In this document: positions 15,476 through 23,201 of the stretch, piece after piece
How positions within the stretch are numbered: position 1 is the first letter of the stretch
Layout: each line of letters opens with the position of its first letter
Assembly (NCBI RefSeq): GCF_900114315.1
Contig: NZ_FOSQ01000013.1
Span: 62,001-126,000 of the forward strand
Length of the DNA: 64,000 bases
Direction of reading: 5' to 3'
Source of the DNA: Falsiroseomonas stagni DSM 19981
Lineage (GTDB): Bacteria; Pseudomonadota; Alphaproteobacteria; Acetobacterales; Acetobacteraceae
Translations under genes and position numbers: made by a program
The notes under the pieces: generated by a model
The model's database searches: none
Told to the model about the DNA's origin: nothing
The model's input: the letters and a program-made list of their open reading frames with translations, nothing else

Positions 15476-16233
15476 GCGGCAAGCTTCCTTGAGAAAACAC
15501 GGGCACAGAATTCGGGGTAGGTTTCCAGCATCTCGTCGCAGACGGGGCCACGCAGCAGCGCCAGTTCTTCCGACGTCGGGTCGGGCGTGGCGGGGATGTC
15601 GGCGGGCACGTCGAAATCGAAGCCGGTCGCGGCGCGGATGGTCTCGACGCTCTCACCGGGATGCAGGCTCGCCAGGGTGAAGCGGGCGGCGGTGGCGTCG
15701 AAGGTGAAGACGCATTTCCCCGTCACCAGCGCCTGGGCGGTGCCGCGGCGGAAGACGCCGGGTTCGGACACGCCGGGGGCGGAGATGTTGTCGACGCGCG
15801 GCACCAGGACGCGGGGGGAATGCTCCTCCCGGAACAGGATCGTCCGCGGCGTCATGAAATACATGAAGGCGGAGCCGAAGCTGCCGGGGAAGCGCACGCC
15901 GCCTTGGGGTGAACCGCCGGGCCATTCGCCGGTGCCGACCAGGTTGAGGTTGGCCTGGCCGTCGATCTGCCCGCCACCGAGGAAGAACAGGTCGATCCGC
16001 CCCTGCCCCGTCAGGTCGAAGAGTTCGCGCGACCCTTCCGTGAAGGGGTTTCCCGACCGCTTGTGCAGCAGCGACAGGCGCACGGGATGGCCCGATTTCC
16101 GCACCAGCCAGCAGGCGGCGGCGGGGATGGGCGATGCGGCGCCGACCGCGATGTGGCGGGCGGGGGGCGCGGCGGGGTCCAGGATCAGCCGCGCCAGCGC
16201 GGCGGCCAGGCGTTCCTCAAGCTGGATGGTCAT
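15472..16233 (-). CDS. CoA-transferase, beta subunit (class I/GctB-IpdB type)
   Basis: Protein of 253 residues with the class I beta-subunit fold: VGAASPIPAAACWLVRK, DLFFLGGGQIDGQANLNLVGTG and the long C-terminal part (FRRGTAQALVTGKCVFTFD). It pairs with the alpha subunit encoded just upstream (4-bp overlap). The set resembles glutaconate CoA-transferase or the IpdAB steroid-ring hydrolases; which is meant cannot be told from the sequence alone. Confidence 0.82.
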   Translation of the reverse strand: MTIQLEERLAAALARLILDPAAPPARHIAVGAASPIPAAACWLVRKSGHPVRLSLLHKRSGNPFTEGSRELFDLTGQGRIDLFFLGGGQIDGQANLNLVGTGEWPGGSPQGGVRFPGSFGSAFMYFMTPRTILFREEHSPRVLVPRVDNISAPGVSEPGVFRRGTAQALVTGKCVFTFDATAARFTLASLHPGESVETIRAATGFDFDVPADIPATPDPTSEELALLRGPVCDEMLETYPEFCARVFSRKLAA

Positions 16234-17069
16234 TCCGCGGCCCTCGCTTGCACGCCATTGAAGACGTAGCGGTCGAGGTAGTCGCGGAAGCCGGAATCGG
16301 TCTTCGCCAGGCGGGCATATTCCGCGACATGGCCAGCGTCGAAGCCGTATTCGTCCAGCAGCGCCACGGGCCAGGCGCCGCGCTCGGCGACGGCCACGGC
16401 CTCGATATAGGTGCCGCTGATGCAGCCCGGCGCCAGGCGCTCATCCTCCAGCATGTCGCCCGGCACCATCCGCTCCACGGTGGCGAGCACCCGCTTCGAG
16501 GCATGGGCCACCGTGGAGAGTTCGCGGCGGCGGCCGGTCCAGACATTGCCGGCCTCATCGGCCATGACGCCATGGATCAGGGCGACATCGGGCTGGCGGG
16601 CCGGCAGCAGGACGATTGGATCACCGCCCCCGGCGAAGGGGTTGTCGATCACCATCCAGTCCGGGCGATGGGCCAGGATGTCGCTGCCGATGATGCCCCG
16701 CAGCGGCATGAAGGGCACGCCCTTCTCGGCGGCCTGGAGCATGGTGTGGATGGCCGGGCAGGTCGCGTCCCGCACCACGATCGTGCCGGCCTTCAGCGCC
16801 TGGGTGAAGCGGGGCGCGAAGCCGGCCTCGCCCAGCGAGACCGCGCTGGTCTCGATCTCCGCCACGCAGCCCGCGCCCACCAGAAGGTCGGTGGCGAAGC
16901 CGGAGACGGGGACGCCCAGCAGCCGCAGCCCGCGGGCGCCGCGGCGGATCAGCGCCCGCGCGAGCGCCACGGAGGGCAGGGAATTGTCCGGCGGCAGGGC
17001 GACCAGCGCGCCATCGGGCACGCTGGCGGCGAGGGTATCCACGGTCACATCCAGGGGCGGCGGGTTCAT
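16230..17069 (-). CDS. CoA-transferase, alpha subunit (class I/GctA-IpdA type)
   Basis: Protein of 279 residues, first gene of the operon. Class I alpha-subunit features: VPDGALVALPPDNSLPSVALAR, IHTMLQAAEKGVPFMPLRGIIGSDI, and DVALIHGVMADEAGNVW, which is the typical subunit-interface strand. ATG 17069 has GGAAGGAG upstream; the open frame extends 45 codons further without family similarity. It is followed by the beta subunit with a 4-bp overlap. Confidence 0.85.
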   Translation of the reverse strand: MNPPPLDVTVDTLAASVPDGALVALPPDNSLPSVALARALIRRGARGLRLLGVPVSGFATDLLVGAGCVAEIETSAVSLGEAGFAPRFTQALKAGTIVVRDATCPAIHTMLQAAEKGVPFMPLRGIIGSDILAHRPDWMVIDNPFAGGGDPIVLLPARQPDVALIHGVMADEAGNVWTGRRRELSTVAHASKRVLATVERMVPGDMLEDERLAPGCISGTYIEAVAVAERGAWPVALLDEYGFDAGHVAEYARLAKTDSGFRDYLDRYVFNGVQARAAE

Positions 17070-17263
17070 GGGGCGGCTCCTTCCCGGCGCGGAACCTAGC
17101 CCGGACTCGGCGCGAGGGCGAGGCGCCCAGGGAGGTGATGGGCGGGCGGGGAAGGGATGCCTGGTCCCGGGCGAGGCGCCCGACGATCGACGGCGATCAA
17201 GCAACTTCCCGAACGATGCCGAAGCCGCCTAGTCTTCGTCCCGCACACGCAAGGATCGCCCCG

Positions 17264-17476
17264 ATGACGGCACCCCCGCCGCCTGACCCGCGTGAGGAGA
17301 TCGCGGCGCTGCGGGCCGAGATCGCCGAACTCCGCGCCCGGATCCTGGCGCTGGAAAACCTGCTGGGCGCCGCCGCCGCCGCGGCGCCGGAGGAAGCCCC
17401 ACCGGACATGGTGGCGAGCATCGAGGCGCAGGAGCCCTGGGGGCTGCGGCCGCCATCCGGGACCGCCGAGCCATGA
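17264..17476 (+). CDS. Small coiled-coil protein
   Basis: Protein of 70 residues. After MTAPPPPDP comes a clear leucine-zipper helix EEIAALRAEIAELRARILAL (about 10-35), then a Pro-rich tail. SlyX-like in size and pattern but without the SlyX ending. ATG 17264 with AAGGA upstream. It overlaps the lipoprotein gene by 4 bp. Unknown function; probably forms a complex with its neighbours. Confidence 0.6.
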   Translation: MTAPPPPDPREEIAALRAEIAELRARILALENLLGAAAAAAPEEAPPDMVASIEAQEPWGLRPPSGTAEP

Positions 17477-17667
17477 GCGGCATGGGGGCGCCGTGCCGGT
17501 CCGGGCAGGCGGTGGCCGCCATCGTCACGGCGGTCGCGCTCGCGCTGCCCCTGGCCGCCTGCCGCAGCACCCCGCCGCTGGAGGCGCCCGCACCCGCCCC
17601 GGGCCTGACCATCGAATCGCCCACGCCCTGGACCATCGGTCCCCCTGGCCGCGGAATCCCCCGATGA
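17473..17667 (+). CDS. Small lipoprotein
   Basis: Protein of 64 residues: hydrophobic signal followed by the lipobox LAAC (Cys30), giving a lipidated mature peptide of only about 35 residues, Pro-rich with no folded domain. Residue +2 is Arg, so outer-membrane sorting is likely. It overlaps both neighbours by 4 bp (ATGA), so translation is coupled. Confidence 0.6.
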   Translation: MSGMGAPCRSGQAVAAIVTAVALALPLAACRSTPPLEAPAPAPGLTIESPTPWTIGPPGRGIPR

Positions 17668-18275
17668 GCACGACGACCACCCCGCCGGCGCCAGCGGCCT
17701 GGCCCGATGCCGATATCGGCCTGCTGACGGCGATCTATGAGTTGCAATGCACGTCGCGCATGAACGCCATCTACTACGGCGGCCGCCTGCGTGCCCTGCA
17801 GAAGGAGGCCTTCCTGCTGGAGGTGACGACGGCGGTGACGGCCAGCGGGTCGGGCATCGGCGCGCTGGCGCTGTGGAACCAGGGGGCGGGGCAGGTCCTG
17901 TGGCAGGGCCTGGCGCTGTTCGCGGCCTTCGCCGCGGTGGTCAAGCCGCTGCGCGCGCCGGGCAAGCGGATCGAGGTCTTCACGCGGCAGCAGCAGGGCT
18001 ACCACGCGAATTTCTTCGCGCTGAAGAAGCTGGCCTTCGCCATCCGCCAGGCCGGCAGCATCAGCGACGACCACCGGAAGCGCTACGATACCTTCTACGA
18101 CCGCCATGTGCAGCTGAACGGGGAGGATGAGACGAGCCCGGACGAGGATCTTCGGCGAGAGGCGCAGGAGGCGGTTCGCAAGGAATTGCCCGGCACCGCC
18201 TTCTGGTGGCCCCCGGCGCCGCAATCCCCCCCTCCCCCGGCGCTGACGGATGGGCGAACATCGCCCCCGCCATGA
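17664..18275 (+). CDS. SLATT-like 2TM protein
   Basis: Protein of 203 residues. A helix with RMNAIYYGGRLRALQKEAF is followed by two adjacent membrane segments (about 57-72 and 80-94; LALFAAFAAVVKPL) and a cytosolic helical part (TRQQQGYHANFFALKKLAFAIR...RYDTFYDRH). Length and layout resemble SLATT (SMODS/SLOG-associating 2TM) proteins, predicted pore formers in nucleotide-signalling defence. No SMODS, SLOG or nuclease gene is nearby, so this is a fold-level suggestion only. The C-terminus is Pro-rich. It overlaps both neighbours by 4 bp. Confidence 0.55.
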   Translation: MSTTTTPPAPAAWPDADIGLLTAIYELQCTSRMNAIYYGGRLRALQKEAFLLEVTTAVTASGSGIGALALWNQGAGQVLWQGLALFAAFAAVVKPLRAPGKRIEVFTRQQQGYHANFFALKKLAFAIRQAGSISDDHRKRYDTFYDRHVQLNGEDETSPDEDLRREAQEAVRKELPGTAFWWPPAPQSPPPPALTDGRTSPPP

Positions 18276-18850
18276 CCGCCCCCGCCACCCTGCACGGCCC
18301 CCGCGTCACGCTCCGCCCCTGGCGGCTGCCGGAGGATCTCGACCCGCTTTTCGCCATCAATGGCGATCTGGAAGCCATGCGCTTCTTCGCCAATGTCCAT
18401 GACCGGGCGGAAAGCGATGCCTGGGGCCACCGGATCGCCGGCCTGTTCGGGGATCGCGGCTACGGCTTCTGGGTGGTGGAGCTGAAGGGGGAAGGCATGG
18501 TCGGCGTGGTCGGCCTGCAACCCGTGATGTTCGAGGCCCCGTTCAACGATCCCGCGCGCCCCGTGACGGAAATCGGCTGGCGCATCGCGACGCGCTTCCA
18601 GCGCCGCGGCCTGGCGGAGGAAGCGGCACGGGTGTCGCTCGCCTATGGCTTCGGGCCTGCGGGCCTCGATCGCATCGTCGCCTTCACGCCGCCCGCCAAT
18701 GTCCCCTCCTGGTCGCTGATGGAGAAGCTCGGCATGCGGCGGGAGGGGACCTTCGACCATCCGCGCCTGGCGGAGGGGCATCCGTTGCGGCACCACCTGC
18801 TCTACGCCGTGACGCGGCGGGACTGGATCGACAGCCGCATCGGCGGCTAA
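18272..18850 (+). CDS. GNAT acetyltransferase, RimJ/RimL type
   Basis: Protein of 192 residues. The N-terminus, LHGPRVTLRPWRLPEDLDPLFAI, is typical of RimJ/RimL enzymes. The acetyl-CoA site is in EIGWRIATRFQRRGLAEEAA (R/Q-x-x-G-x-A pattern), with the usual VPSWSLMEKLGMRREGTFDH ending. It acetylates an amine, either a protein N-terminus or a small molecule. The ATG overlaps the SLATT-like gene by 4 bp. Confidence 0.87.
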   Translation: MTAPATLHGPRVTLRPWRLPEDLDPLFAINGDLEAMRFFANVHDRAESDAWGHRIAGLFGDRGYGFWVVELKGEGMVGVVGLQPVMFEAPFNDPARPVTEIGWRIATRFQRRGLAEEAARVSLAYGFGPAGLDRIVAFTPPANVPSWSLMEKLGMRREGTFDHPRLAEGHPLRHHLLYAVTRRDWIDSRIGG

Positions 18851-18898
18851 GCCTTGTCCCGGCAAGCGCGACTCGGCGCGGGGACAGGGGGAACGGGC

Positions 18899-19771
18899 AT
18901 GGGCTTCGCCGGGGCGATCACACGGCGGGGCCTGCTGGCGGCGCCCTTCCTGCTCGCCACCCCCGCGCGGGCGCAGCCGCAGGCGACCAGCCGGTATTTC
19001 GTCGCCTCCGACCAGACGCGGCTGCATTTCCTGGAAGCCGGCGCGGGGCCGACCATCGTCTTCGTGCCGGGCTGGTGCATGCCGGCCTGGATCTTCACGC
19101 CGCAGATCGAACAGCTGGCGCAGCGCTACCGCGTGGTGGTGCTGGACCCCCGCGGCCAGGGGCAGTCCGACATCGCGCGGTCGGGCTATGAGCCGACCCG
19201 GCGCGGGCGCGACATCGCGGAGCTGATGCCGCATCTCGGCCCCGGGCGCGTGGTGGTGGCGGGCTGGTCGCTCGGCGTGCTGGACGTGCTGTCCTGGCTG
19301 GACCAGGCGGGCGATGCGCGGCTCGCGGGCCTGGTGCTGATCGACAATTCGGTCGGGGAGGGCGATCCGCCGGCGGCCGGCAACGGGCGCTTCCTGCAGA
19401 ACCTCCGCGCCAACCGGGATGCCACGGTCCGGGGCTTCGTGGCCTCCATGTTCCGCACCCCGCGAGAGCCGGCCTATCTGGACCGCCTGGCGCGCGATGC
19501 GCAGCGCATGCGGCTGGAGGACAGCATCCGCCTGCTGTCCTACGCCCGGCCGCGCGAATTCTGGCGCGACACGCTCTACGCCACGCGCCGGCCGGTGCTC
19601 TACGCCGTCACGCCGCGCTTCCGCGGGCAGGCGCAGCTGGTGGCGCAGAAGCACGCCCGCGCCAGCATGGACCTCTACGAGGATGCCGGCCACGCGCTGT
19701 TCGTCGATGCCGCCGCGCGCTTCAACACGCGGATCGAGACCTTCATGGCGCGCGAGGCTGCCTTCACGTGA
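18899..19771 (+). CDS. Exported alpha/beta hydrolase
   Basis: Protein of 290 residues with a Tat-like signal (ITRRGLLAAPFLLATPARA) and a standard alpha/beta-hydrolase body: oxyanion region FVPGWCMP, nucleophile elbow GWSLG, acid region near YAVTPRFRG, and the His in EDAGHALFVD. Substrate unknown. Start 18899 follows a purine-rich stretch; TTG 18854 is an alternative. The stop overlaps the next start, so it is coupled to the membrane spermidine-synthase-like gene. Confidence 0.83.
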   Translation: MGFAGAITRRGLLAAPFLLATPARAQPQATSRYFVASDQTRLHFLEAGAGPTIVFVPGWCMPAWIFTPQIEQLAQRYRVVVLDPRGQGQSDIARSGYEPTRRGRDIAELMPHLGPGRVVVAGWSLGVLDVLSWLDQAGDARLAGLVLIDNSVGEGDPPAAGNGRFLQNLRANRDATVRGFVASMFRTPREPAYLDRLARDAQRMRLEDSIRLLSYARPREFWRDTLYATRRPVLYAVTPRFRGQAQLVAQKHARASMDLYEDAGHALFVDAAARFNTRIETFMAREAAFT

Positions 19772-22149
19772 TGCGCGCGCTGCTGCCGCTGTTCCTGCTC
19801 TCCGCCGCGGCTGTCGGCGTGGAGATCGCGCTGACGCGCTTCTTCGCCGTCGCGAGTTTCTCCGAATATGGCTACTGGGTGATCTCCATCGCCATGACGG
19901 GCTTCGCCGTCTCCGGCGTGGTGATGGTGCTGGGGCGCGACGCCTTCCTGCGGCGCGCGGCGACACTGCTGCCCGCGCTGCCCTTGGCGATGCTGGTGGC
20001 GGGCGCGGCGGGGTGGATCGCGGCCTCGGCCAATCCCTTCAACCCGCTGGAACTCCAGAATCCCGCGACGGCATGGCCGCAACTGGAAAACATCCTCGGC
20101 TACTACGCGGCGCTGTTCCCCTTCTTCTTCCTGGCGGGTCTCGCCGTCTCCCTGAACTTCGTGGCGCGGCCGGAGCGGATCGGGCTGGTCTATGGCTACG
20201 ATCTGCTCGGCGCCGGCGCGGGGGCGGTGGCGGCGCTGCTGCTGATGCTGGTGCTGCATCCCTTCCTGCTGGTGCCGGCGCTGCTGCCGCTGCTGGCGCT
20301 GGCCACCGCGCTGGCCGGTGGCCGGCGGTGGCGCATCGCCGCCGTCACGGTGCTGGTCGCGGCGGAAGCGGCCGTCTTCGCCTTCGCCGCACCCGCGGTC
20401 AGCCAGTACAAGCCGATCTACGCGCCGCTGAACGTGCAGGGCGGCCAGGTGCTGGGGGAATGGACCAGCCCTCGCGGCCTCTACCAGCTGCTCGACAATT
20501 TCACGGAACGCCTCGACACCGACGTCACCAACAACGCCGGTTCCATGGGCATGCCGGCGCCGCCGCGCGCCTATGGCCTCTATCGCGACGGCAGCCGGAT
20601 CGCGGCGCTGCCGATGCGGCTGCCGGTGGAGGCCGGCCACGCGCCCGGCGCGCTGGATGCCGCGCCCTATGCGCTGCTGGATGCGCCGCGCGTCCTGCTG
20701 CTGGGCGCCGCCGGCGGGTTCCGCGCCGCGGAGGCGCTGGCGCTGGGCGCCGCCCATGTGACGGTGATCGAGCCCGAGGCCGTTCTGCGCGACGCGCTGC
20801 GCCACGGCCTCGGCCCCGTGCCGGCGATGGCGCCGGATCCGCGCATCACGCTGTCGGACGCGCATCCGCTGCGTGCCGCGGGGCGCTTCGACCTGGTCGA
20901 TGTCAGCGGCGATTTCCTCAGCGCCGATGACCAGAACCGCCACGCCTATACGCGGGAGGCGCTGGCCGCGCGCCTCGCGCAGCTGAACCCCGGCGGGATG
21001 ATCTCCATCCCCGTCAGCATCCGCGAATTGCCGGCCTATGCGGTGCGGGTGATCGCCACCGCGCAGGCGGCGCTGCGCCTGGCGGGGGTGTCGGATCCCG
21101 GCGCGCATCTCGCGGTGATCCGATCCGCCTGGAACCTCCGCGTGCTGGTGGCGCGGGAGGCCTTCGACGAAGCGCGCGTCGCGAAGCTGCTCGATTTCGC
21201 GGAGGCGCGGAGCTTCGACCTCTCCTGGGCGCCGGGGCTGCCGCCGGGGCGAGAGGTCTGGAACGAGTTATCGGCCGTCTCGCTGGACAGCGGCGGCGTG
21301 GATAGCGGCAGCGGGTCCAGCGCGGATGCGGTGGCGGAGGAAGCGGCGGCGCTGCTGTCGGGCACGCCGCGGCAGGATGCCTTCGACCGCTCGCCGCTGA
21401 CCGCCGATCGCCCCTGGCTCAGCCCGCTGGTGCGGCTTCCCGCCGTGGGGGCGGCGATCGAGCGGATGGAAGTGCTGCCGCAGCCGGAGATCGGGCTGCT
21501 GGTGAATGTCGCGGTGCTGGCGCAGGCGGCGCTGCTGGCGCTGGTCGTCGCCGGCCTGCCGCTGCTCGCGCGGGGATCGCTGCGCGTCCGCCCCGCCATG
21601 ATGGGGCGCGCGCTGGTCTTCTTCCCGGCGCTCGGCCTCGGCTTCCTGATGGTGGAGATCGCGCTGATCGAACAGGCCGCGCTGCTGCTGGGCGACCGGA
21701 CGGCGGGCTTCGCGCTGGTGCTGACGGCGATGCTCGTCTTCTCCGGCCTGGGCGCAGTGCTGGCCGGGCGCGTCGCGAATCCCGGGCGGGCGCTGCGAAT
21801 CGCGGCGCTGCTGGCGCTGGTGCTCGGCGTCGGCGCCGCCTTCGTGCTGCCTGGCGCGGTGGCGGCGGCGCTGGACCTGCCCTTCGCTGTTCGTGCGGGG
21901 CTGCTGGTGTTGGCGCTGGCGCCGCTGTCGCTGGCGATGGGGATGCCCTTCCCGCTGGGGCTCGACCGCTTCCGGCAGGAAGGCGCGGCGCTGCTGCCCT
22001 GGGCCTGGGCGCTGAACGGGGCGTTCTCCGTGGTGGCCACGCCGCTGGCGAATCTCATTGCCCACGGAATCGGCATCGCGCCATTGTTGCTGGCAGGAGC
22101 GGCTTGTTACCTTGCCGTCGCCCTCGCCTGGCCACGGAGTTCCGCCTGA
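19771..22149 (+). CDS. Membrane-embedded spermidine-synthase-like protein
   Basis: Protein of 792 residues: about seven N-terminal membrane helices, a soluble Rossmann domain in the middle (about 270-420) with the nucleotide motif VLLLGAAGGFRAAEAL and acidic VIEPE, and a second block of six or seven helices from about 575. It resembles bacterial membrane proteins carrying a spermine/spermidine synthase domain, whose reactions are largely unknown. In the expected catalytic region the sequence reads DLVDVSGDF, so activity is uncertain. GTG 19768 is an alternative start. TGATG junctions on both sides couple it to the flanking exported enzymes. Confidence 0.8.
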   Translation: MRALLPLFLLSAAAVGVEIALTRFFAVASFSEYGYWVISIAMTGFAVSGVVMVLGRDAFLRRAATLLPALPLAMLVAGAAGWIAASANPFNPLELQNPATAWPQLENILGYYAALFPFFFLAGLAVSLNFVARPERIGLVYGYDLLGAGAGAVAALLLMLVLHPFLLVPALLPLLALATALAGGRRWRIAAVTVLVAAEAAVFAFAAPAVSQYKPIYAPLNVQGGQVLGEWTSPRGLYQLLDNFTERLDTDVTNNAGSMGMPAPPRAYGLYRDGSRIAALPMRLPVEAGHAPGALDAAPYALLDAPRVLLLGAAGGFRAAEALALGAAHVTVIEPEAVLRDALRHGLGPVPAMAPDPRITLSDAHPLRAAGRFDLVDVSGDFLSADDQNRHAYTREALAARLAQLNPGGMISIPVSIRELPAYAVRVIATAQAALRLAGVSDPGAHLAVIRSAWNLRVLVAREAFDEARVAKLLDFAEARSFDLSWAPGLPPGREVWNELSAVSLDSGGVDSGSGSSADAVAEEAAALLSGTPRQDAFDRSPLTADRPWLSPLVRLPAVGAAIERMEVLPQPEIGLLVNVAVLAQAALLALVVAGLPLLARGSLRVRPAMMGRALVFFPALGLGFLMVEIALIEQAALLLGDRTAGFALVLTAMLVFSGLGAVLAGRVANPGRALRIAALLALVLGVGAAFVLPGAVAAALDLPFAVRAGLLVLALAPLSLAMGMPFPLGLDRFRQEGAALLPWAWALNGAFSVVATPLANLIAHGIGIAPLLLAGAACYLAVALAWPRSSA

Positions 22150-23081
22150 TGACCGCCATCTCCCTCAGCCGACGCGCGCTGCTTGTCGCTGGGCTCGCCC
22201 TGCCCGCCGTGGCGCGGGCGCAGACGCCCGCCTGGTCGCCGGATGCGTTCAACGCCGCCATGCGAGCCTCCGGCCGCAATGGCGATATCTCCGCCGCCAC
22301 CTTCCAGGCGGTCCAGCAGCGGAAGGCGCGCGCGCTGGCCGGCATCGAGAGCTACCTGAAGGCGCGCTTCCAGGGGGAGGCCGATCCGGCGGTGCTGCGC
22401 GCCTTCGCCGAGGTGCCGCGGGAGTATTTCCACTACAACTACGATGGCGGACGGCCCTCGCCCGGCGATGCCTATGAGAGCGAGGCCAAGCCCTGGTCCG
22501 TCGGCTTCGGCTCCGCGCTGTCCGATTATCTCGGCCAGGCCTACATGACGCAGGTCTGCGCGCCGAAGCCCGACCATGTGGTGCTGGAGATCGGCACGGG
22601 GTCCGGCTTCCAGTCCGCGCTGCTGTCGCGGATCGTGGCAAAGCAGTATTCGATCGAGATCATCGAGCCGCTGGGCCGCGGCGTGTCGAGGATCTTCGAG
22701 CCGCTGGGCTACACGAATGTCGAGACGCGCGTGGGCGACGGCTTCTTCGGCTGGCCGGAGGTGGAGGGCGGCTTCGACACCATCATCGTGACCTGTGCCG
22801 CGCAGTATGTGCCGCCCGCCATCATCCAGCAGCTGAAGCCTGGCGGGCGCCTGGTGATCCCGATCGGGCAGCCCTTCCGGCGCGGCCAGTTCCTCTACAT
22901 CTACACGAAGGAGGAGGATGGGCGCGTGCGCAGCCGCAAGGATGTGGGCGTGTATTTCATCCCGATGACGGGTGCGATGATGAACCGCCCCCCGCCCCCC
23001 GGCACGCCCGTGGCGCCGGCTGGCGAGCCTGTCGCCCCCTCCCCCGGCCACGCCCCCCTCCCCCGCCGCCCGGCGGGCTGA
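22149..23081 (+). CDS. Exported protein-L-isoaspartate O-methyltransferase-like protein
   Basis: Protein of 310 residues. An N-terminal signal (SLSRRALLVAGLALPAVARA, Tat-like) precedes a PCMT domain: PREYF, SALSDYLGQAYMTQV, SAM motif VLEIGTGSGFQSALLSRI, VGDGFFGWPE, IIVTCAAQYVPPAI, QLKPGGRLVIPIG. PCMT repairs isoaspartyl residues using SAM, normally in the cytoplasm. A signal peptide puts the enzyme in the periplasm, where SAM supply is unclear. The C-terminal tail is Pro-rich. It overlaps the preceding gene by one base. A two-hairpin repeat follows the stop. Confidence 0.85.
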   Translation: MTAISLSRRALLVAGLALPAVARAQTPAWSPDAFNAAMRASGRNGDISAATFQAVQQRKARALAGIESYLKARFQGEADPAVLRAFAEVPREYFHYNYDGGRPSPGDAYESEAKPWSVGFGSALSDYLGQAYMTQVCAPKPDHVVLEIGTGSGFQSALLSRIVAKQYSIEIIEPLGRGVSRIFEPLGYTNVETRVGDGFFGWPEVEGGFDTIIVTCAAQYVPPAIIQQLKPGGRLVIPIGQPFRRGQFLYIYTKEEDGRVRSRKDVGVYFIPMTGAMMNRPPPPGTPVAPAGEPVAPSPGHAPLPRRPAG

Positions 23082-23085
23082 CGAC

Positions 23086-23142
23086 GGTCCAGGAGGCTCT
23101 GCCTCCTGGCGGATGGGGTATGGGGAAGGCAGCGCCTTCCCC
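23086..23142 (+). repeat. Two-hairpin dispersed repeat, copy C
   Basis: 57 bp, starting four bases after the PCMT stop: stem 1 CCAGGAGGC/GCCTCCTGG, spacer GGATGGGGTAT, stem 2 GGGGAAGGC/GCCTTCCCC around AG. It probably acts as a 3' stem-loop of the upstream transcript. Confidence 0.8.
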
Positions 23143-23201
23143 ATTGCATCCCTGCCCGCCCCGCGCGAGCCTTCCCGCCAACCAGGGGAAGGAAATCGAC
23201 C

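Noticed and set aside
17264-17667. Possible phage spanin pair (small coiled-coil plus lipoprotein)
   Set aside because: The first protein lacks a membrane helix, genes are not nested, and no other phage genes are nearby.
19675-21108. 477-codon minus-strand open frame
   Set aside because: Antisense to the membrane spermidine-synthase-like gene; no hydrophobic or catalytic pattern of its own.
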